From Alphaproteobacteria bacterium (lineage in GTDB: Bacteria > Myxococcota_A > UBA796 > GCA-2862545): DNA of 64,000 nt. The stretch lies in NCBI GenBank assembly GCA_020632885.1, contig JACKEQ010000024.1:24095-88094 (forward strand), in the 5' to 3' direction. Below, piece after piece: positions 59,015-64,000 of this stretch; position 1 is the first letter of the stretch; every line of letters starts with the position of its first letter. Both the position numbers and the translations under genes were made by a program. The notes beneath the pieces were generated by a model. It had not been told where the DNA came from, did no database searches, and worked only from the letters and a program-made list of their open reading frames with translations.

Positions 59015-60550
59015 TCAGGGCTCGAGGGCCTCGCCACGGCCGAGCGCCTCGCGCACCCGCTCGTATGTGCGCCGGTCCGCGGCCCGCTGGGTCTCCGAGC
59101 GCCGGTCGAGCCCGAGGAGCTGGCGAACGGCCCGGTCCACGCCCGAGAGCGACTCGCGATGGCGCGCGAGGTACGCCCAGTACATCGGCGTGAGCGGGCA
59201 GGACTTCTTGGGGTGGAACCTGCAGGGCGCGCAGTAGTCACCCATGCGGTGCACGTACCCGCTGCCGGCGACGTAGGGCTTGGTCGTCATGCGGTCGCCC
59301 ACGGCGAAGGTCGCCATGCCGAGCACGTTGGGCTCCACGACCCAGTCGTACGCGTCGATGTAGGCCACCCAGAACCAGTCGGTGAGCTCGCGGGGGTCGA
59401 CGTCGAGCAGCTGGGCGGTGTTCGACAGCACCATGAGCCGGGTGATGTGGTGGCTGAACCCCTCGCGCCAGACGTCCTCCACGACGCCGTCCAGACAGGC
59501 GAGCCCGCTCGGCGCGCCGCCCCAGAACACCGGCGGGAGCGGCGTGCGCTGGCCGAGGACGTTCGGGGAGCCCGCCATGTCGGGGCTCTTGCGGTGCACG
59601 TGCCGCACGTACTCCCGCCAGCCCAGCACCTGGCGGACGAAGCCCTCCCGGCTGTTGATCGGGACGTCCAGCGCACACACCTCGTCCACGGCGCGCCGGG
59701 GCAGGATGCGTCCGAGGTGCATGACGGCGCTGACCCGCGTGTGGAACAGGTTGCTCTCTGTGCGTGACAGCGCGTCCTCGTAGGGCCCGAAGCTCGGCAG
59801 GCACGACGCCTTCGCCCACCGCCACAGGGCCTCGGCGTCCTCCTGGCAGGCCGGGAGGTGCAGGAGGTCGACGGCACCGGGATGGTCCGGGAAGGCGCTG
59901 TCGACGAGGGCGGCCACCTCGCGGGTGACGGCGTCCGGGGTGAACGTCGGGATGGCGGGGGCCGCGGGCTCGCCGCGCCAGGGCTCGCGGTTGTCGCCGT
60001 CGTGGCTGAAGCGCCCCCCGACGGGCTTCCCGCCCTCCATGAGCACGCCCGTGCGCCGCCGGACGCCGCGGTAGAACGCGTCCATCCGCCAGGGCGGGGC
60101 GCCCAGGGTGTCGAAGTCGGCGTCCGTGGTGCACCAGGTGGCGTTCGCGACGACCCGGAGGCCCCCCGCGTCCACGAGGGGCTGGAGCTCCTCGCGCAGC
60201 TCGCGCTCGGCGGCCTCCATCATGGTCACGCTGCCCACCTCGTCGATGAGCGCGGCCACGGCGTCGCGGTAGCTGTCCGCCACCCGCCAGCGCACGTGGT
60301 AGCCGGCCTGCGCGAGCTCCAGGGCGAAGTGGCGCAGGTTGGCCAGGATCAGCGCGAGCTTCTGCTTGTGGTAGGGCCTGCGGGCGGGCTTCCCGGGGCA
60401 CTCGACGAGCAGCACGCCCGTCCGCGCGGGGTCCGCGTCGGCGAGGGGCCCGACGGCGAACGTGCACTGATCGTATGCGGCGTACACCCAGCGCTCCGGG
60501 ACGTGGGTGGGGTTCACGGCCGCGAGCGCCTCGCGGAACACCTTGGACAC
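59015..60550 (-). CDS. FeS-cluster photolyase/cryptochrome (PhrB-like)
   Basis: A 511-residue member of the prokaryotic FeS-BCP group (deoxyribodipyrimidine photolyase-related), FAD enzymes that repair (6-4) photoproducts with light and also carry a [4Fe-4S] cluster. FHTRVSAVMHLGRILPRRAVD, NSREGFVRQVLGWREYVRHV and DAYDWVVEPNVLGMATFAVG match the family; the cluster Cys are likely SGLACLDG and YCAPCRFHPKKSCPLTPMYW. The last loop is several residues shorter than in Agrobacterium PhrB. GTG start at 60550 follows GGAGGAGCCC. Diverges from the receiver-like gene. Confidence 0.92.
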   Translation of the reverse strand: MSKVFREALAAVNPTHVPERWVYAAYDQCTFAVGPLADADPARTGVLLVECPGKPARRPYHKQKLALILANLRHFALELAQAGYHVRWRVADSYRDAVAALIDEVGSVTMMEAAERELREELQPLVDAGGLRVVANATWCTTDADFDTLGAPPWRMDAFYRGVRRRTGVLMEGGKPVGGRFSHDGDNREPWRGEPAAPAIPTFTPDAVTREVAALVDSAFPDHPGAVDLLHLPACQEDAEALWRWAKASCLPSFGPYEDALSRTESNLFHTRVSAVMHLGRILPRRAVDEVCALDVPINSREGFVRQVLGWREYVRHVHRKSPDMAGSPNVLGQRTPLPPVFWGGAPSGLACLDGVVEDVWREGFSHHITRLMVLSNTAQLLDVDPRELTDWFWVAYIDAYDWVVEPNVLGMATFAVGDRMTTKPYVAGSGYVHRMGDYCAPCRFHPKKSCPLTPMYWAYLARHRESLSGVDRAVRQLLGLDRRSETQRAADRRTYERVREALGRGEALEP

Positions 60551-60651
60551 GGGCTCCTCCGATGGCCCCTCCCCTATCCAGCCTGCCGGGCTCACAGAGG
60601 ACCGGCGACGATCCGAGGAGATCGGGCACGACGGATGCCTGGGGGGAGATC

Positions 60652-61560
60652 ATGCACGCCGTGGTGTTGGATACAGGTGTGCACGACGTCGGGTTCGTGC
60701 GTAGGGTGCTGCGGTCGCTCGAGTACGCGCCGCAGGTGACGGCGGTGCAGACCGGCAGCGAGCTCGTGGTGGCGCTCCGGAGGGGACCGGCCGATCTGGT
60801 GCTGGCGCCCTTCGAGCCGCCCGACATGCTCTTCCGCAGGCTGCGGTACCACCTCGACGCGAGCGCCTGGGACGGCACGCTCGGGGTGTTCGCGGACGAC
60901 GCGCAGCAGGTGCAGGCCGCCCTGGAGGCCGGTGGACACTTCGCCCTGCGCAGGCCGCTGGACGAGCGGACCTTCGTGCGCGCGCTCCACCACTTCCGCG
61001 TCCTCGGCGAGGAGCATGGGCCGCTGCTCGAGGACCTCGAGGACTCGTGGTCCGTAGCCCTGCGCCGTCCCTTCGCCCTCGGGTTCACCACGGACCCCAT
61101 CGACCTCGACCGCCCGGGCTCCGTCTGGGTGGCGGAGTACGGCCGGAAGGACGGTCCGGTGACCGCGCTCACCGTGCTCGACGAGACCCTCGGGCTCGGG
61201 CTGGGTGCGGCAGTGAGCCTCATCCCGCCCGTGATGACCCGCGAGCTGCTCCGGCGACGCGCGTCCAACGAGCGGCTGGCGCGGAACCTGAAGATGGTCT
61301 GTGAGCTCCTGGTCGACCTCTACGCGGACGAGGGGCTCACGATGCGCACGCTGCGCCGCACCGTGCACGTGTCCCGCGCCATCCGCACGCTCGCCCGGGA
61401 CGACCTCAGGCTCGACGTGGAGGTGGACCTCAAGGACTACGGGCGCGGACGGGCGGCCTTCCTGCGCCTGGACGGCCAGAATCGCCCGGCAAGACGGCCG
61501 CTCCCGGCGCCCACCCGCGTGGCGACGCCCGCGCCGCAGCGCTCCGGGCGGTTCCTGTAG
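60652..61560 (+). CDS. Receiver-like protein with unknown C-terminal domain
   Basis: A 302-residue protein. Residues 1-120 look like a degenerate response-regulator receiver (MHAVVLDTGVHDVGFVRRVL, then LVLAPFEPPDMLFRRLRYHL and HFALRRPLDERTFVRALHHF), with no clear phospho-Asp. The C-terminal domain (LGLGAAVSLIPPVMTRELLR, NERLARNLKMVCELLVDLYA, VSRAIRTLARDDLRLDVEVD) slightly resembles CheX/CheC phosphatases, but this is weak. The tail is Pro/Arg rich. ATG follows GGGGGGAGATC. Divergent from the photolyase. Confidence 0.65.
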   Translation: MHAVVLDTGVHDVGFVRRVLRSLEYAPQVTAVQTGSELVVALRRGPADLVLAPFEPPDMLFRRLRYHLDASAWDGTLGVFADDAQQVQAALEAGGHFALRRPLDERTFVRALHHFRVLGEEHGPLLEDLEDSWSVALRRPFALGFTTDPIDLDRPGSVWVAEYGRKDGPVTALTVLDETLGLGLGAAVSLIPPVMTRELLRRRASNERLARNLKMVCELLVDLYADEGLTMRTLRRTVHVSRAIRTLARDDLRLDVEVDLKDYGRGRAAFLRLDGQNRPARRPLPAPTRVATPAPQRSGRFL

Positions 61561-62604
61561 CTACACGGGGACACCCTGCGCATCGAGGTCCACCACGCGC
61601 CCCTCGGGGGTCGTGAACCTCCAGCGGTCGGGCAGGCGCTCGCCCTCCACGACGCGCACCTTGCCCCCGCCGTCCGGAAGATCCACGACGAGCTCTGGGG
61701 CCGCCAGCCCGCTCGCCCTGCGCAGCTCACGCTCGATGGCCAGCGCGCGGTCGAGGGTCGTGCGGAAGTGCGAGGTGCCCTCGACGAGGTCGCAGGTGAA
61801 CAGCCGGTACGGCGTGGCCCCGAGGTGCCGGAGCCAGCGGTTCAGCGCCAGGAGCGTGGGCGCGTCGTCGTTCACGCCCGCCAGCAGGACGGTCTGGTTG
61901 TGCACCGGACACCCCGACGCCACGAGCCTCCTCAGGGCCTCGGCCGCTTCCGGGGTGGCCTCGCGGGGGTGGTTGAAGTGCGTCATCACCCGGACGGGCC
62001 CGTGGCGGGCGAGCACCGCGCAGAGCCCCTCGGTGATCCGCATCGGCAGGGTCACCGGATGGCGCGTGCCGATCCGGATCGTCACGGGGTGCGGGAGCGA
62101 CCGCAGGGCCGCGAGCAGCCGGTCGAGCGCGTCGTCCGCGAGGGTGAGCGGATCCCCGCCCGACAAGAGCACGTCGTCGACCTCCGGATGCGCGGCCAGC
62201 CAGGCCAGCGCGGGCCCGTAGGAGCCCACGGCCTCGCGCGGGTCGCCGACCTTCCGGCGACGGGTGCAGTGCCGGCAGTACACCGCGCAGGTCGGGCTCA
62301 CGAAGAGCAGGGCGCGGTCGGGGTACCTGCGGGTCAGGCCCGGCGCCACGACGTGGGCATCCTCCGCCAGGGGATCGGACGTCTCCCCGGGCACCAGGAC
62401 GGCCTCGGCGAGCGTCGGGATGGCCTGGCGGCGCACCGGGCAGTCGGGTCCGCCCATCAGGCTCGCGTAGTACGGCGTGATGCCGAGCCGGAACCGCGAT
62501 CCGAGCGTTCGCACGGCCTCCCGCTCGTCGTCGGTCAGCTCCACGACCGCCTCGAGCTGCTCGAGGGTGCGGATCGACCGGCGGAGCTGGTCCCTCCAGG
62601 TCAA
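61561..62604 (-). CDS. KamA-family radical SAM aminomutase
   Basis: A 347-residue radical SAM/PLP enzyme of the lysine 2,3-aminomutase family. The cluster motif is Cys106, Cys110 and Cys113 (PTCAVYCRHCTRRRKVGDP), the KamA form rather than the EpmB form (CRYCFRR). DVLLSGGDPLTLADD and HPVTLPMRITEGLCAVLA follow, and CPVHNQTVLLAGVNDDAPTL. It is shorter than classic KamA (about 416), lacking part of the C-terminus. TTG start overlaps the stop of the acetyltransferase gene (TTGA). Possible product: beta-lysine, if the classic reaction applies. Confidence 0.87.
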   Translation of the reverse strand: MTWRDQLRRSIRTLEQLEAVVELTDDEREAVRTLGSRFRLGITPYYASLMGGPDCPVRRQAIPTLAEAVLVPGETSDPLAEDAHVVAPGLTRRYPDRALLFVSPTCAVYCRHCTRRRKVGDPREAVGSYGPALAWLAAHPEVDDVLLSGGDPLTLADDALDRLLAALRSLPHPVTIRIGTRHPVTLPMRITEGLCAVLARHGPVRVMTHFNHPREATPEAAEALRRLVASGCPVHNQTVLLAGVNDDAPTLLALNRWLRHLGATPYRLFTCDLVEGTSHFRTTLDRALAIERELRRASGLAAPELVVDLPDGGGKVRVVEGERLPDRWRFTTPEGRVVDLDAQGVPV

Positions 62605-63218
62605 CCCACCGCCTCCCGGGCCACGTCCACGAGCCAGCGCTCCGCAAGCCCCACGGGGGCGTCCAGACGCGCGTGGTAGCCGTCCCGTCCGATGGCCCAG
62701 ACGTCCGACACCAGCGGCCCGAAGTCCGGGTACACCTCGTCGATCCTGCCCACCCGCCGTCCCCCGAGCCGCCGGATGTACGGCACCGCGGCGAGGTTGC
62801 ACACGGGCGCCTGCACGGTGGCCGTCACGAGCTGATCGGCCGTCTCCATCACCCGCAGCGTGGCCGCGAGGGCGAGGGCCGCTCCCCAGCGACGGAACGG
62901 CCCACGCGCGACCCCGAGCTGGTCGTAGTAGGCCAGCGTCCCGGCCGCGAGCGCGCCGACGTCCTCCTGCCAGCGCACGTCGGCGCGGCGCTCCCAGAGG
63001 TCGGAGCGCCGGAAGGGCCCGTCGGGCAGGACGATCGCGAGCCCCACGATGCGCCCGTCGTCGAGCACCCAGACCTCGCCGTCCGCCACGCGCTGCCGGT
63101 AGCCCTCCGCGTCCGTGCCGAGCAGGAACCCGCCCGCCGTGGATCCGTCGAAGGTCAGCGCACGCTTGAGCGCCAGCATGCCCGGGACGTCGGAGAGCCC
63201 GGCGCGCCTGATCCTCAC
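62601..63218 (-). CDS. GNAT-like acetyltransferase
   Basis: A 205-residue protein with GNAT features: RIRRAGLSDVPGMLALKRAL at the start, VADGEVWVLDDGRIVGLAIV for the central strands, and helices around PYIRRLGGRRVGRIDEVYPD near the end. The acetyl-CoA loop is not classical, so a related N-acyltransferase is possible. GTG start overlaps the desaturase stop (GTGA); GGAGG precedes it. Its coupling to the KamA-type gene suggests an Nepsilon-acetyl-beta-lysine (AblB-like) role, but this is inference. Confidence 0.65.
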   Translation of the reverse strand: MRIRRAGLSDVPGMLALKRALTFDGSTAGGFLLGTDAEGYRQRVADGEVWVLDDGRIVGLAIVLPDGPFRRSDLWERRADVRWQEDVGALAAGTLAYYDQLGVARGPFRRWGAALALAATLRVMETADQLVTATVQAPVCNLAAVPYIRRLGGRRVGRIDEVYPDFGPLVSDVWAIGRDGYHARLDAPVGLAERWLVDVAREAVG

Positions 63219-64000
63219 GGGTCCTCCACGATCACGGTGGGCCCGCGCAGCTGGTCGAGCAGGCCGCGCACGAAGCTCGTGTGCCGCTGGTTGCCCTCGA
63301 ACCCCTGGGGCAGCGGGCGTCCGCGGGTCGGGAGTGCGTACCAGACCAGCCGGGGCTCGCGGTGGTGGGTGTCGTGCTCGTTGAGGTTCAGGAGCCACCA
63401 GGACACACCGGGCCCGTGCAGCCGGCGCGCGTGCAGGGTGACCTCGGGCCCGAGGGTGGTGGCGTAGTGGTAGACGTAGAGCTGGACGGAGTACACCCAC
63501 GCGAACACCGCGATGGGCACCGCGAACACGACGGTCCAGACGCCGAGGGCCGCCAGCCCGACCTGGATGCCCACCGCCACCGCGAACACCGCGAGGCTCG
63601 CGAGGCGGTCGCGGGTGGACCAGCCGTGGAAGGCCGGTGAGATGCGCCGGGCGAGGCTCACGGGCAGACCGAGGAAGAGCAGGATGCTCACGACGCTGTG
63701 CCAGAACCAGCCGCCCGCGAGCACCGCCAGGAGCCACACGGTCCACGCCCAGGCCCGCTGGAGAGGCCCGTCGTGGTGGAAGACGAACGTGTCGAGCGCG
63801 CTGGTGCGGGCGTCCCGGCGGTTGCACCCGTGGTGGAACCTGTGGATCTTCCGGAACACCGGGAGCGGCACGAGGATCGGGAGCAGGGCGAGCTGACCGA
63901 AGAGCGCGTTCCGACGGGGGTCGTCGGGGTAGAGCTTGCCGTGGGCGGCCTCATGGCCCACCACGTAGAGCCGCTGCATCCAGAAGCCGAGGAGCACGGC
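63215..64000 (-). CDS. Fatty acid desaturase-like membrane protein, 5' end missing
   Basis: About 262 residues of a membrane-bound di-iron desaturase or hydroxylase; the start lies beyond the right edge. All three His boxes are present: GHEAAHGK, IHRFHHGCNRRDAR, and NLNEHDTHHREP. Several hydrophobic segments (LLAVLAGGWFWHSVVSILLF, LASLAVFAVAVGIQVGLAAL) span the membrane. The substrate may be a lipid or carotenoid. It is the upstream gene of the KamA/GNAT pair and overlaps it by 4 bp. Confidence 0.88.
   Translation of the reverse strand, partial: AVLLGFWMQRLYVVGHEAAHGKLYPDDPRRNALFGQLALLPILVPLPVFRKIHRFHHGCNRRDARTSALDTFVFHHDGPLQRAWAWTVWLLAVLAGGWFWHSVVSILLFLGLPVSLARRISPAFHGWSTRDRLASLAVFAVAVGIQVGLAALGVWTVVFAVPIAVFAWVYSVQLYVYHYATTLGPEVTLHARRLHGPGVSWWLLNLNEHDTHHREPRLVWYALPTRGRPLPQGFEGNQRHTSFVRGLLDQLRGPTVIVEDP

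Overview
The window is a GC-rich (about 70% by eye) bacterial chromosome segment carrying about 60 genes on both strands, densely packed and often with 1-4 base stop/start overlaps. The organism is Gram-negative: there are outer-membrane beta-barrel candidates, many short lipoproteins with lipoboxes, and secreted TPR and PEGA proteins. The mix of tiny cysteine-rich lipoproteins, TPR proteins, methylmalonyl-CoA mutase, radical SAM enzymes and a stand-alone four-helix-bundle (IVS-type) gene suggests Myxococcota or a related deltaproteobacterial lineage. That placement is an inference from gene style, not a marker-based assignment.

Layout. 1-2.4 kb: an ALDH7-type aldehyde dehydrogenase cut by the left edge, a coiled-coil protein, and a divergent protein with a sigma-factor-like N-terminus that appears frameshifted. 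2.4-13.8 kb: core information genes (ligA, a Rho-like gene with a degenerate ATP site, L31 type B, prfA, prmC), running into a peptide-type ABC importer (binding lipoprotein and two permeases) and a TPR protein. 13.8-20.0 kb: a retropepsin-like protein, moaA and an Mrp/ApbC ATPase on the minus strand, and two coupled outer-membrane protein candidates on the plus strand. 20.03-21.71 kb: a complete ISKra4-like insertion sequence with 25-bp inverted ends and a perfect 9-bp target duplication. 21.8-25.5 kb: small accessory genes (lipoprotein, ABC-F ATPase, AraC regulator, VOC protein).

25.5-28.6 kb is the most unusual stretch. It holds a decayed duplicate of a PhnA-family gene, the better-preserved copy with a misframed start, two long heptanucleotide tandem arrays, hairpin clusters, and a four-helix-bundle gene whose ribosome-binding site lies in a large inverted repeat. 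28.6-31.8 kb: a tightly overlapping minus-strand operon of a zinc-ribbon membrane protein, an Lgt-like membrane enzyme and a Tes/MJ0619-type radical SAM protein, possibly a lipid-modifying set. 32-34.6 kb: secreted TPR protein, a broken BMP-family binding lipoprotein, and a PEGA protein. 34.5-38.1 kb: AsnRS with a zinc-ribbon insertion, a SPASM radical SAM protein and an EEP nuclease on the minus strand. 38.2-48.8 kb: secreted proteins, YggU, LysR/DoxX pair, methyltransferase, NifS-like desulfurase, SufE and a thioesterase. 48.8-52.8 kb: mutA-mutB. 52.8-57.8 kb: rhomboid-TPR protein, GST, CBS protein and ChaC. 57.8-64 kb: a multi-CxxCH lipoprotein, an FeS-type photolyase, a receiver-like protein, and a KamA-GNAT-desaturase operon cut by the right edge.

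I saw no rRNA, tRNA, CRISPR array, prophage or replication origin. The only mobile element recognised is the ISKra4-like copy.
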